This document shows, in pieces, positions 13,501 to 25,566 of a stretch of DNA of 64,000 bases. Every line of letters starts with the position of its first letter. Positions within the stretch are counted from its first letter, which is position 1. Origin of the DNA: Puffinus mauretanicus (taxonomy: Eukaryota; Chordata; Aves; Procellariiformes; Procellariidae). Below the pieces are notes generated by a model that had not been told where the DNA came from, did not search any database, and was given only the letters and a program-made list of their open reading frames with translations. The position numbers and the translations under genes are program-made. The stretch is from contig JAJKFH010003493.1 in the NCBI GenBank assembly GCA_023333565.1, positions 1,612,001 through 1,676,000 on the forward strand, in the 5' to 3' direction.

Positions 13501-16500
13501 TTTATGCTTGTACAATGACTTTTTATTCTTCAGCCATGTTGCTGTTGTTGAGCTTTTCCATTTCCTTCATAAATGCCAAATGTCTGATGAGAAGGCTATT
13601 TACTATGAGTGCTGGTGATACCTAATCTCTATCTCAGAAAGATCTTGGGGGGAGGGAGAGGCAGTTGTATGCCCTCTGATAATAGCAAATCCCAAAGTGA
13701 GGAATATAATTACACATGTATTTTTGTTATCCTTTTGCCTGAGGGCATAGACAATATTTTGGATCTATCTCTCTTCATGTCAAAGAGAAACAGAAGATGC
13801 TAGTCAAGTACTTTCTTTGGTGCCCTCCTCTTTATTGACAAAGATTGCACGGGGAGTGCTATTTCCATGAAAGCAGCAGAAGCAACACAGAATCAATCAC
13901 CATGTTCAGAGATCCCTAAGTCTGCCTTCCCAAAGCGGTACGTGCTAAATATCACTGCTTCCATTTCCTCTGATGGAGATTCTTGCTATTTTGTTTTCCT
14001 TATCTGTTCTGTTTTTCTCCTCACACAACCATTCTGGAGAGCAATTCCCAAAACTTTGCCTTTGCCACCTCCCTCAGGGAACCCTCCTTAGACCCGCAGC
14101 TCCATTGCTGCCAGGATGCCTGGTGAGCAATGATTTCCCGGGACGTCTTATCATGAAATAAAGGTCTACTTAACTGCTCCATCTGATTAGCTCAAAACCC
14201 CAAAATATGGTAAAGCTGTTCCCTATAAGCAGGTACATAAGTGTAACCAAAGATCTGGTTCACAGCAATCATAATAAGCTTTCAGCATAAAAGGAGAACT
14301 CCGGGAAAGAAGAAAAAGGCTAAGAGTTTCAAAGTACCAAGTTTACAGCTAGAATGAGAGTCAGATGGTATCTGTTGTGCTCTGAGACTTTGTCATCTTA
14401 TTTTATTTTATCTCACAGCAGTTGCAATTGTCCTTTGATTCTGGCTATTGTGCTATTTTCCCATGAATTCTATTTGGATTTATATAAAGGGTTTCATTGA
14501 ACCCTTTCATTGATTTCTTATGTATGTTAAAGTGTTCCTTGGTCCTACTGTTATTTATGTATCTCTTCCCTAGGTTTTTTAAGTACCTGACAAGAGGACT
14601 CCAGGTACTGTTAAATGTCCTTTAAGATAGTTCTTTGACAGAAATGCCAGATCAAACAACCCAACAGTGAAATCAACCTCGTACATGTTCCCATTTCGAC
14701 CCTGACTGGTGCTGCTTTCCTCATGAACTATGCCCTGTGCTCATCTCCTGAGGATGAGGACAATTTCCTTAAGACCTGCAGGAAAACAGCACCACACTTT
14801 TCCATTTCAAAATGCTCCACCACAGGTACTGCTGCTGGCTACAGCTGTTGCATTGACAAGGACAGCAGGAGAATATAGAAGGTACAGTTGTAATGTGTAA
14901 TTTCCTTTGGCACCCCACGCTTTCTTGCTATTCTTTTCAAAGCTAGGGCATTTAACACAACACATCCACTTTGCACAATGCTGGCAAGAAATCTCCGTAT
15001 TCTACAGTCGTTACTGGTGATCAGTTCTGATCCAGCTGCTGGCAGAAGATTTTGGGGACAGAAGAGAGTGGTCCTATATTAATAAGGGAGTTTAGTAATG
15101 AAATTCAGCTACCAAAATTGCAGTTACTACCAGTGGTAGGAAGCAGTACTTCCCACTGCTCCCCAGCCATTCTGCTCCATCGCAGCTGCCAGTGCAAAAT
15201 AATCTTCAGAAATACTAGTGAAAGCAGGGAATTAAGGAGTCATATATAGTGTTCATAGCCACAGACTCTCCACAGGAGACAAACCAGGCCAGAAGACTTG
15301 TCAGAGACGGGAGATGGGGCAGCCCTTTGCTGCTGTAAGTCCAGAGGAACTGCTGGATCAGGGTGCAAATTAGAATGTCTTCAGGCTGGAAATCAAACCA
15401 GCCTTGAATGGCCTCTACAGATAAACACCTTCTTAGCATTAGCTAGGGCATGAATAAGACCAACATCCATAAAGAGGAGAGCCTCTCGGCTGGGTCAAAG
15501 TCCTGCCTGCCACATCTGATGTTTCATCGGAGAAACAAGTCTAATCCACTAATTCTGAACTCATCACGTGTAAGGGTTGCCATGGGGACATGCTGAGATT
15601 GTGCCATTTTAACATTTCTCTTCCAGATTCCTCAATACAGTGACTATGTAGGCTTCTAGGCAATAAATATGCATATAAAAATGTGAATATACAAACCAAC
15701 CCATCAAGCAACTTCAAAGCTGCAATATACCCCCCTCCTAGCAGACTTGAATATTAGCTGCTCTTTGCACAGTAGCTGTGGGAGCATTCACTGTCCCCAG
15801 ACTCCTCTCTGCCATGAATGTAAAAAGAAAAATATTTGAGTGAATGGCTCATAAACGCAGGTCTTTTTCACAGTGGGCCAAGACAGGGAAGGAGGGAGCT
15901 GTGAAATGTTTAAGAGAAGCTTCTGAACATCATCTGTAAAGCTCTACCTGTGCTTTACTTATGATATCTTTTCAGCAGACTCAAATTCTTTAGTCTATAG
16001 TAAGATGACAGAATTGATGTAAAGAGCAGTAATCTAAACATCCTGCTGAACAGGTGGGAGGAAGGGGAGACAAACCTGAAAGCTTACCCAGAAATGCTTG
16101 TGGCTTCTCAGTATTCAGCCTTTTTTCCTTGCCAGGCTATATCTGGGAGAGGATTTACTGAAAAAAAAGGAGATCAGGGTGTAGGAAACGAGGGAGAAAG
16201 GAGAGAAAGATGACAAAGAGGCAAGGAAAAGGGAGAAGAGTGCTGCAGTTAACATTAGCTGATGCAGCATATGATCCATGTCCTGTGACCGGAATAGGGC
16301 TGAGTGACAGTACAGCAAGTGGCTCTCCCCTGGCACCCATGTTGCTGCTAAATATGACTCTGCCAGGACTTTAGGTATAAAGAATGGAGGAGTCTTCTGG
16401 GGAAAATTAATAATACCACTGAAGTCAGTGAAATTTTTCCAGGGATACTGTAAGGCAAAATGGTGCCTGATGAGGGTGTCCTAACTAAATGGAAAATGGA

Positions 16501-17044
16501 CTGTGTTGATCCTCAAGCCCAGAAACTGAGGGTATGTTCACATGGCAGGCTGTGCTGTGGCACAGAGCTAGCACAAGCTCAAATCTTCATGGCAGCTTTC
16601 AGTGCCCTGTAACTGCCCTCCAGCACAAAGTCTTGGACCCTCCATGTTGTCCTAGCCTTGAAGCAAGGGTGGCAGCATCTTGGGAACATCTCTGAAGGGA
16701 AACCTTATGCGTGTCCCACTTCCCACCACTACCCAGTGCCCTCTGACCCACAGCCACTCTGGAGATGCCCATTCTGAGTTATGCATTGGGGCAGTTCTGC
16801 TGCCGGCAGAAGCTGGTGTAAACCTGCAGTTAAGTCTAGAGGTTAAGGCAAGGTGACTTCAGGAAATGTTTTCTGACTGTCCTTCTTCCCAAGGGATGGT
16901 TCTGAGAATGAAATTGAGAAAAACCTCCAAGCCAGAAGGAAGCAGGATATATAACTATGCTACTTCATGCATCCTGCTTATCAACATTCTGATAATGTAA
17001 TATTGTAGATCCATTCAATTTTCAATATGTATTTAAGTTGTTAA
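4551..17044. other. Non-coding stretch, no supported gene
   Basis: Frames are short and overlap on both strands. The longest is a 169-codon minus frame at 8328-8837 that is rich in Cys and Met, has no recognisable domain and starts at TTG; I read it as chance. GC content rises moderately around 9900-10620 and 12280-12520, so frames there are open on both strands at once. A purine-rich (GA) tract lies at about 16140-16240. Single short 'ctgaagtcagtgg'-type motifs near 1395 and 16420 resemble pieces of old MITEs but are too short to call. Confidence 0.65.
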
Positions 17045-17740
17045 GGTGAGACTGAGTCAGGTGAATAAATATTTGGCAAGTTTTTGATGGTTGAATGGGA
17101 TTAGAATACAAAATGTTCTTGATAAATTGGAGAAACTTCCTGGAAAGAAATCCAAATGGTTCTCAGCAGGGATGAGTGCAGTGTACTACACCCAGACAGG
17201 CATAGTCAACTAGGCAAATGAGCATACACTGAGCTGGATGGCAAGTTCTAGAATAACATATAATAATTACAACGGAGGATAATGTTTGCACGAGCCAATG
17301 CTATTGGGAAGGGAAAATATCACCCTGAATTATAAAAAGAGGAGTAAAACCTGAAAGACACTCTACTGGTAAGACCTCAGCTGGAGTAGTATGTCCAGTT
17401 TTGGGCAAAACACTTCAAGAATGACCTGGAGCAGCTGGAGAGTATGAAAAAGAACACCAGAATATCAGAAGTCTAAGAAACATCACCAGTGAATAGTGAT
17501 TGAGCTAATTCGTGCTTATCCCAAAGGATAAAAATATATACAAGGCAACTGCAAAGGGGAAGGGAACATCTTGTTATGCCTGTTTAGATAAGACATAATG
17601 GGCCTAAATTGCAACAAAGAAGATTCAGAGGCAAAATTAGGAACTATTCTATGTCACTAAGGATAATGGGGCACAGGAATAGATATGATGGATCTCCATC
17701 ACCGGAGCCTTTGACTAGGAATTATGGAGTCTTTTGGAGG
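17045..17740 (+). mobile_element. Old, decayed CR1/L3-like LINE fragment (reverse transcriptase 3' part)
   Basis: Runs of DNA correspond in order to the 3' part of the CR1-type ORF2 as I know it. They are 'gggattagaat...aaattggagaa' (17098-17133), 'gtgcagtgtactacac' (about 17175), 'gcacgagccaatgctat' (17288), 'ctctactggtaagacctcagctggagtagtatgtccag' (split here across 17362-17399), 'gggcctaaattgcaacaaag' (17600) and 'gatggatctccatcaccgga' (17687). These cover the region after the catalytic box, the thumb, and the conserved 'NGLKL' and 'VESPSLE' segments. Many substitutions, indels and stops remain, so nothing can be translated across it. It is far more diverged than the CR1 at 28 kb and lies on the opposite strand. 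The 5' edge is soft and the 3' terminal octamers are not visible. Confidence 0.7.
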
Positions 17741-19356
17741 GTGGGATAGGACGGGAAGACATGTAAATAAGTCTGATATGCTTTTTAAGCCTAGATAATA
17801 CTCATCAGTATATTTTATTGGGCAATAATTCTCTCTAAAAGGTTCTTCATTTTGTTTTTATGCAGAAATATGACATAGAAAAACGAAGAAACCAGAGACT
17901 CAAGAGGTTTTCTGCCCAAGTGTGGGTCGGTGCCTATAGGTGTTGTATGAAGACAAAAGAGGAGCAATTATCGCTAGCTGAGTCTTGCCACTCTCTAGGG
18001 GAACCATGTAACAGTGCAATTACGGCAAGGAGTGAAATACCAGAATGACCTGAGCAGTCTCATTATCAATGAAATCTCAAAATGGCAACATCAATTAATA
18101 AAATGCACCATGCAGTATGAAATTCTAGCATGAATTTAAGCTAGCTAGAGGGGGGAAATAGAACATAAGTAGGATTCTTTTATTCACTTTATCCAAGGAG
18201 CCAACATAATCTTTTGACATGTAATAAAGCAAAGACTCTACCATTTGAAAATTTTTTTACTGTCTTGTGTGTGTGGTATGTTTCTTAAGACATTGGGTTG
18301 GTTTAGGTAATAAAGTAATTCAACAGATGAAGTTATATTAAAGCAACTCCCTTATCAGAATTAATCCTTCACATCGGACATTTGCAGATAAGGTGTACAA
18401 GGAGGTAGTGTGATATGGCAATGAGAAAACACACTGGCTGGAGCTAAAAATACCATAACCCACCCTGAAAGTTAGCTCTGAGATGAACAAAGTTGCCTTT
18501 TAATGAAGTGAGAGGCATATATTTGATTATCACACATAATATTATTTGGTACTAAAGAAAATCCAGATGTTACTAATAACACATTTTTTTTCTCCATGAA
18601 CTCTAGTACTACATAGGTAGAAAAAATAAAAGTCAGTACAGTGAAAAGATTCCTATTAGCTCCAGTGCCTAACAGCATCAAAGGCCAGATCAGTGAAACA
18701 GCACTAATTCATGCTAGATACAGCAGCTGGGATCAAGACTTCAGCACGCCAAACTGAGTTTCTGGTTTAGAGATCGTGAATCAAGGAACGACAGTACAAG
18801 CAGTGTCTGTAATGCCTCACTGGGCTTTCCAGGCTTTACAAGTCAGCTGATCTAGTAGGGAAAATACGTCATGGCTTTATCCACAACAGCAAAAACATCA
18901 GTGTACAGTTCGCTGCCCTCCCAGCTACCTTAGCAAGGGAGGGCATCCATGTGCCCTTTTAGTGTTTCCCAATAGCGTATCGTGTTAGACCACATAGGCA
19001 CCAAACAACGTATTTGCTCAACAACAATTTACTCAAGACCAAAGCACTGTGCTGATGGTAGAAGGGCTGAGCGGCTGTGAACCACACCAGTGGGTAGCAG
19101 CACCATGCACAACTCCTGAACACAAGCCTACGCAGGGCAGCACGCCCTGATTAAGCATCGTTTGGACTGTGAGCCCTGCGGACCAGATATTCCCATTTCT
19201 TCAATGACTCACTTTGTACAGCAGCTTTAACAAGGGAAGTCCAGGCAGCTGTGGTGCTGCCAGCTCTCACGACACATCGCACTTTCATAGTCACCAAGCT
19301 GCTGTAAATTGATTCTTGTTTCCTCTTTTTAACATAAAATGCAATTTATCTCTCAG
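17741..19356. other. Non-coding stretch, no supported gene
   Basis: Nothing firm. A strong-looking splice acceptor (T-rich tract ending TTATGCAG at 17865) opens into about 60 codons that run to a stop near 18048 with no good donor. I treat this as chance. No named repeat is visible. Confidence 0.6.
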
Positions 19357-19524
19357 AGGAGGAGATTTGTGAAAAAGAAGAAAACAGTTCCAAAATTAAC
19401 TTTGGCCACAGAAAGCAAAATTTTAATTTGCAGTTCAAAGCTACCTATTAGTGAATGGTACCCAGAGGAGGAAAAGCATGCAGCTGTCCGAAAGGAGTCC
19501 AGAATTCAAATAAAATGTTTCCAG
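19357..19524 (+). CDS. Candidate internal exon, protein not recognised
   Basis: The segment is bounded by an acceptor (pyrimidine-rich, ending TTTATCTCTCAG) and a near-consensus donor (CCAG then GTAAGC). It is 168 bp, a multiple of three, and open in one frame throughout. That frame gives 56 residues beginning RRRFVKKKKTVPK and ending RIQIKCFQ: Lys/Arg-rich at the start, more acidic later (WYPEEEK). A second frame is also open for 30 codons, which weakens the case. I do not recognise the peptide. No plus-strand partner exon with a compatible phase was found nearby. It may be an exon of an unrecognised gene, a non-coding RNA exon, or chance. Confidence 0.22.
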
Positions 19525-19665
19525 GTAAGCTAGCCAAATTTATCATAATTACTCGTGGGTGAGCAGATCAAAGCCTATAATTTGAGGACAGCATTCTACA
19601 ACTATTATGCATGTAATCTGGTAAATACTGTAGGCCTGGACTGAGATTCACTTTTCAATAAGTTC

Positions 19666-19695
19666 AATAAATAAATAAATAAATAAATAAATAAA
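19666..19695. repeat. (AATA)n microsatellite
   Basis: About seven and a half uninterrupted AATA units, seen directly. Likely length-polymorphic. Confidence 0.97.
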
Positions 19696-19894
19696 CATTG
19701 TGGTGGGATTTTTTTAGAAAACACTTTTTTTTTTTCCCATCCAGAGAGATAATTTCATTGAAATTCAGACATGCAGAAGCTCCATTATCAACAGCAGCAA
19801 TGCTGCCTTTTGCAAGCCGTTTTAGAAAATACTTGTGTGTCCTAGATGTGTAAAATACATTTTCAAAAGCAATTTATGCCACTGGGAATTGGTT

Positions 19895-19990
19895 GTATAA
19901 AGACCTTTGAGGATTTGGGGTTTAAGGCCAGATTTTTGAAGCCTCAGGGCTTAGGTCACATTTTTAAAGGTAAAACTCCAATACCAATCA
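19895..19990. mobile_element. Possible second MITE scrap
   Basis: The motifs 'cctttgaggatttgggg', 'ggccagatttttgaag', 'gggcttagg' and 'atttttaaaggtaaaa' recall the CCAGATTTTTAAAGGTATTTAGG type blocks of old amniote MITEs. The order is scrambled and the match is partial, so this is only a suggestion. Confidence 0.28.
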
Positions 19991-20129
19991 TTGAAACAGT
20001 TTTTAAAGTTCTACATTTCATTTCCTAAATCACTCCTGTCTCCTTAAAGAGTTGCACAATACTGATGTTCAGGTTATGGTTAGGCACGTTACTTCCAGGA
20101 AATCATTACCTGAGGTTTCCCCCACAGGG

Positions 20130-20290
20130 AAACCTCGCAGGGGAGCTGGCAGGGACCAGCTGGCACTACGGGCAGTTGGCAAGTGCCTCTGGCCCCGACC
20201 ACCGGAGAGGAGGACGCCGGCTTGGCCCTGCAGCGTGCCAGAGCCCCGGGAAGCCGTGCTGCGGTTCTCCTGTCAATTGTAATTGACCCC
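20130..20290. other. Small GC- and CpG-rich patch
   Basis: I count about ten CpG dinucleotides between 20136 and 20263 in strongly GC-rich sequence, while flanking kilobases have very few. Several frames are open here only because GC-rich DNA has few stops. At the right edge lies the inverted repeat GTCAATT-gt-AATTGAC (20272-20287). The patch is shorter than a standard CpG island. It could be a weak promoter or enhancer, or a fragment of an unrecognised GC-rich repeat. Confidence 0.5.
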
Positions 20291-21399
20291 TACCAACATG
20301 CTGTCAATGCATCTTTTCAGCTCCACGGACACATTGCTAACACACAAAACTCCCCTGCTTCTCCCCCAAACAGGTTATCAGGGCTCTACACGGAGGAAAT
20401 CTCATGAGCAGACACAGCCGCAGCACACGGGAGAGCAGCCCATATCTTCTCATGGACAGTTTTTGCTTGCTCATCCCGTTGTACAGACCATGACACATGC
20501 GTATCAGTGGTGAGTCTGATGAAGTAAGGAAACACACGTGCTAGATGGCAGCACAGAGAGCCCTTCCTTACAGCATGGCCTTCTGACACAGGGAACAACC
20601 GTACTGCAACAGAGGGAGCAAACCTGGACGGCTTTACTTTGTGCTTATCAAAAGTCCAATCAACAGAAATCTACAGTCTCTGTTGAAAATGAAATTACAT
20701 TTGAAGGAGTAATATAAATGTAGGCTACCCCCTTGGCCATGGCAAATTTGTTTCATTCAGATTGTCCAGTTTTGCAAGGAAGGTTTTTTGGATTATCTAG
20801 TTTCACAGAATTTGTCCCATTTAATTTTGTTAATAGAGCCGGTACCTAAAGCCCTGAGGCCAGGGTATAGGAGTTTTCATTTGTTCATCCAGCTTTGATG
20901 AACACTGAATAGTTCCATTTTCATACTGCAGTGGTAACACTTCAGCCAGCGTTATAACCAGGAGAGCTGATTGGCAGGCATTTAAGATGAAGGATTATCT
21001 TGTGGTTAATGCAGAGGAGGAGGAGTCTGGAGACTTGATTTCTGTTCTTTGATCAGTCACACAAACCCTGCATGACACTGGGCAAGCCAATTAATAATTC
21101 TGTGTCTCCATTCTTCAGCAAAAATTGAAGGGAGGAATGGGGTTTTTTCTTTCATTTTTTCCTCTCTTTTCTCCACATAGATGGCCAGCTCTACAAATTG
21201 TTTCTTATTGATCGGTACAGTAAGGATCTGATTTCTGTTTTGCCCCTCAGTGTTTCCAAAGTACAAAGCAAAAAATCCTTTTACATTTTCAGGATCTGTT
21301 TTTACATGAATACTGAACAGTGACCAACTTCTCTTCTATTTAAATTTGGCTTAGGGATTTCATCACTGTTTTTCATTATTATAATTTGCTAATACTTAC

Positions 21400-21456
21400 C
21401 TGGCAATGGTTGTAAGCCTCAGAAAACACCTGAGAAAATGATTTTACAAAGATGAT
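21400..21456 (-). CDS. Candidate 57-bp exon, protein not recognised
   Basis: On the minus strand an acceptor (TTCATTTTTACAG) is followed by 57 bp and then a perfect donor (GCCAG then GTAAGT). The length is a multiple of three and one frame is open, reading IIFVKSFSQVFSEAYNHCQ. The flanking splice signals are the best matched pair I found in the window. The short length makes chance likely, and no neighbouring minus-strand exon is evident, so this may equally be a cryptic or non-coding exon. Confidence 0.2.
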
Positions 21457-24400
21457 CTGTAAAAATGAACTGTACGTGTTTGTGGATGAGAGATTGTTTT
21501 TATGGATCAAAGTAATAGTAGTAGTTTTGCTGCAGCCATGATGGTCAAAGGATGTAAGCAAAGTGAGTTTTCTAGAGAGGTAATACCTATAACTAGCACA
21601 GCTATATGAACTATACAGCACAGGTAAGGTGCCAAACCCCTAGTTCAAGTATATGGAGGTACACACAGTGCTCAGGCTGGGAATTCTGAAGTACCTATGG
21701 AAAATTCGGAGGTCCAGCCTTCTGCTCTCCTACTCTCTTGTCTCTCCACAAAAAGTGCCAGCATCTGTGCTGAAATACTAGCAAATGGGCAGATACCAGC
21801 CCCCTTCAAACATTGCATCTGTGCACATAACATTAATGTATTAATAGTTATTACAGTGGTCAGAAGAAGAGTTCGTCCCCATTGTCCCATCCCCACACTG
21901 CAGCTGACAGCTCAGCACTTGAGCTGCAGTGATGGACTGTGACTGCACCACAATTTCCTTTCAACTTTGCTTATACAAGACGCTGATTATTTGGACAGCT
22001 CAACATCAGAAAGGAATAATTTACTGCTGTGCTGCTCACTGTACTGTATCAGTCCTCCTTTAGCTGCAGCTTATGCTACTGAAAAGAAAATCTATTCTTA
22101 TTTTAATTTTCTGCATGCTTACAGGAGAGAATCATTGTTGCAGTTATGATTTAATAAACGCTAACTTGGACCTGGGCCAGGTTAATAGATGGGTACCAGG
22201 CTTAACAGCAGGAGAGGCATAAGAACTTCTATTTTTCAGTCTTAGAAAAAAGCTTAATACAGCAGGACATCAAATAACATGTTCATTTGTTCCTAGTTTG
22301 CTTGCAATGAAATAACCCAACTACAGATTTGCATCTGGAGTCATACAGTTGCTCAGGTTATTCTACCTGTCATCGCACACCTGGCCCCTTTAGGAGAAGA
22401 CATCACAGCCCATTTGCTGTTCCTTCCAACAGTATTTCAGAAGAGCAAGCCATCTACAGAGTGTTTTATTAATGGAAAAGAAACCAAGCCATTACTAATT
22501 GGTGTGAACCTGTGGCCACTATTCATGGTTAGATTTCAGCCTAATTTGACAATGACTTTTTGCCTAATGTTAGTTTTGCTTCCCGTAGTTTTTCATTAAA
22601 GGAAGATAATGAAGATACAAGCTCCTTGGTGTAAATCATTAAAGACACTGACTAGCAATGCAGTAGCAAAAGGTAGATCCTTCCTCTCCTATGTTTTTCT
22701 TGTTCATATTTTGACATACACTTAAAAATCCACATTTTTGAAAGTGGAAGCCTCAGTGGCCTGCAAAAATAAAGAAGCCTTCATAAGACACCATACTGTG
22801 TTTCGTGAGAAGCCCTTGTTGTATTGCCATCGGCAAAATTCAGAAAGAGTTGTCCATAAAAAGTTTTCTGAATGAAGATAGCATGTACGACCAGAATGGC
22901 ACTGTGTGTCTGGAAAGCCGGTGCTGTCAGCCAGGGCTGAACTGCCCCAGCAGTGCTGGGCATGCACGAGATCTTTAGTCACCAGAAAGCTCCAAGAAGA
23001 TCTTCACTACTAGCTTTTTGTAACACTATTGCTGAAACAGAGGATGTAGGATGTATTGCTTATTAAGGATTCATTTGTGTGCGCCCTTTAATGCACTGCA
23101 GGTTCAAGCAAACGCATTTCACAGAAGTGCCTCATAAGCAATCTGTACACACATTAGATGGGGAAATTGCAATGGTTTTGAAACTGAAGCAGTTTCATGC
23201 TGCATTATCACTGTCAGATATGCTTTAAAGACCAGATATTTCTTTGGCAATGCCAGAAAAAGTGAGTTTTCTCACTTACATTCTTCAATTGGAAACAGTG
23301 AGTTACTGGAGTCTCTGCTTCTCTTTTGAGCAGGATCAGCTTTTGTCTGTTTTCTAGACTAGGGAGTACTTTTTCTGTGCTTTCCCAAGAGCTATGTTGC
23401 TCCTCAGTAAAGCAGCCTGGGATTTGGACTGGTTGGGAAATTTGGCTAGAACAATACTGTTGATGCTAAACTGAAATGTTTCAGCTGTCCAACTAGTTTG
23501 CTCCCTCTAACTCCTTCTAAAGGTAAAAATCTAAACTGAAAATAATAACCCAAAAAAAGAGAAAATGGCAAAGCTGATTAATGTTGTTACCAATTTATTA
23601 AAAAAAATATTTTGTTATTTCAGAATTCTGGTCACCTATGGCAATTGAACGAGTACATCAGATACCCTACTGTGAGTGAAATGGGCTAACCTAAGCATGC
23701 TGCAAGAAATAAATGAATAAAACTTGAACAAGTAACCTTAAGCTGTCCTCCTCCAACATGCTAAAGTGCCCATTCCAAACACATTTGTAAACATCTCATA
23801 TCTGTAAGGCAATTTTATTGAGGTTAGAAGTAGCTGAAGATCTGCAAATTGGGCACGAAGATACAGTCCTTTGAGAATTGTGTTAGACGACGGTGAGTTA
23901 GTGTTCAAATGTGTACCATAAAACCATTCAGGGTGTGGACTGCAGAAGCATTTTGAGTGTCCTAACTACTCCCACTGCAGCAAGCAGTAACACTGACAAA
24001 CTTAAAGCAAAATTTCAGCGGTTGTTGCCAACACTAAGGCATTAGTGTTGATAGCTCTGGACCTTGCCTACGCTATTCCTATGGCCGATTATTGATTTTG
24101 TGGGTTCTGATTTCTGTATGGAAGGTCTTAATTTTATGATATTGGAGAGTGTTTTGTGTCTTCTGTTGCCTACAGGGTCACCGTAGGGTACGTGTCTGTT
24201 ACATGGTTATCAGTGAAGAAAGAAACTGAACCCCCTGACACAGCACATATTTGCAGCCTGTGTTCCTAGATACCCAGGGCAATGCCAATACTTTTTAAAA
24301 TCCTCTCCACAGATGTTATGAACAGAAAGTAATAAACAACACAGATGTCTGTGATTTCTTAAATATTGTGCAGGGAAAACACTAGACCTTCCTTCCTGAT

Positions 24401-24975
24401 CTTCACACCCTACTTAGGCAATGCTGAAATCCATGGCAGTTTTGACTGAATAAGAGCAGCAGGATTTGATCCCATGATGATAATATAAAAATCTGAATTC
24501 CGAACAATGTGTATGCCAAGAAAACTCACAGAAATCCCTTGTACGAGGAGTTTATAATCTTTTTTTAAAGGCAGAACAACATGGCAGAGAAACAGACTGT
24601 CAGATACTTTCACAGTCAAGGTTTCCAGTACAACAAATATTCATTTTATACAATGGAGTACAAAGCTATGAATCATCTTGTATATGAAGTGCAAAATCAA
24701 GAAAAAGTCATGAATATAGACAGTTACATGTTGTAATCTCAACCTTCTACCAGTTCTATTCAGATTCACTACTGGAACTAACTCCCAGGTTGGTTTCATC
24801 TTTGATGGTCTAACTTTTTTTTTTAATGTACAAGGAATTTCTAGTTAAATAACACAACTCTATTATGGGTTTATTAGCTATGATTTCTTTATTTCTATCT
24901 GACTTCACGTATTACAGCAGTTACAAGCCACACAAAGCAAGAACGAAGGCATTGCTATAACTGATCAAAGCCCAG

Positions 24976-25001
24976 TGCTCCATCTGCTCCATCTGCTCCA
25001 T
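24976..25001. repeat. Short tandem repeat, 9-bp unit
   Basis: TGCTCCATC is repeated nearly three times head to tail. Too short to suggest function. Confidence 0.9.
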
Positions 25002-25513
25002 TGCCTTATCACTAGTAACTAGTAGTTGCTGTGACAGGGAAAGGCACAAGAAACCCCGATTACTGAAAAACTAGAGAAAGATTCTCACAGTTTTGACTGA
25101 AACAAGGCCATAAAGCTATTTCGTAGGCTGCATTGGCTATCAGTGAGAAGCAAGTGACAAAGGCCACAATCAAGACAGGTCAAGATGAGGAACTGAAAAA
25201 AAGTCAAAAAGACATCAGCTCAAAGGGTAAAATGGATGGGAATGTGGTCCAGGATCACCAAAACAGGTGTCAGAACAACAGGGTAGGCTCCAGGAAATGA
25301 ATGCGTGGAGCAAAAGCAGGATCAAGCAAGTAAAGATTTTGCATGCGCTGCCACTTAACTGGTGTCTAACAGCGAGATCCAGACCTGGGCGGAGTAACCT
25401 CCAAGTAGCTGCTGCCTGTGGGGCACTTCAATTCCTGCAACCTCATACTTTCTCATCCTCTAGAGAGGCTGGTCTGTTACAAAAAGCCTCATGAAACTTC
25501 TAATTTTTTTTTT

Positions 25514-25566
25514 CCTCTGCCACCTCCCTTTTTTTCTTTTCTTTTTTTTTTTTTTTTTTTTTTTTT
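25514..25566. repeat. Pyrimidine tract with a T25 run
   Basis: C/T-only sequence ends in 25 consecutive T at 25542-25566; another T run lies at about 25618-25629. It could be a low-complexity tract or the poly(A) tail of a minus-strand retrocopy, but no source sequence or AATAAA signal is visible next to it. Confidence 0.9.

Larger units (their letters stand above)
19525..20129. other. Non-coding stretch with a microsatellite and a MITE-like scrap
   Basis: No gene seen. It holds the AATA microsatellite at 19666-19695, a T run at about 19725-19735, and MITE-like motifs at about 19895-19990, each listed separately. Confidence 0.6.

Noticed and set aside
17866..18048. Frame after a T-rich acceptor-like tract (TTATGCAG)
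   Set aside because: There is no good donor inside, the phase does not join the 19357 candidate without a stop, and the frame is short.
20052..20513. Several overlapping plus frames
   Set aside because: They are open in several frames at once because the DNA is locally GC-rich; none has splice sites or a recognisable domain.
24029..24050. Hairpin with 9-bp arms (CAACACTAA / TTAGTGTTG) and a 4-base loop
   Set aside because: Too short for a microRNA precursor and expected by chance at this scale.
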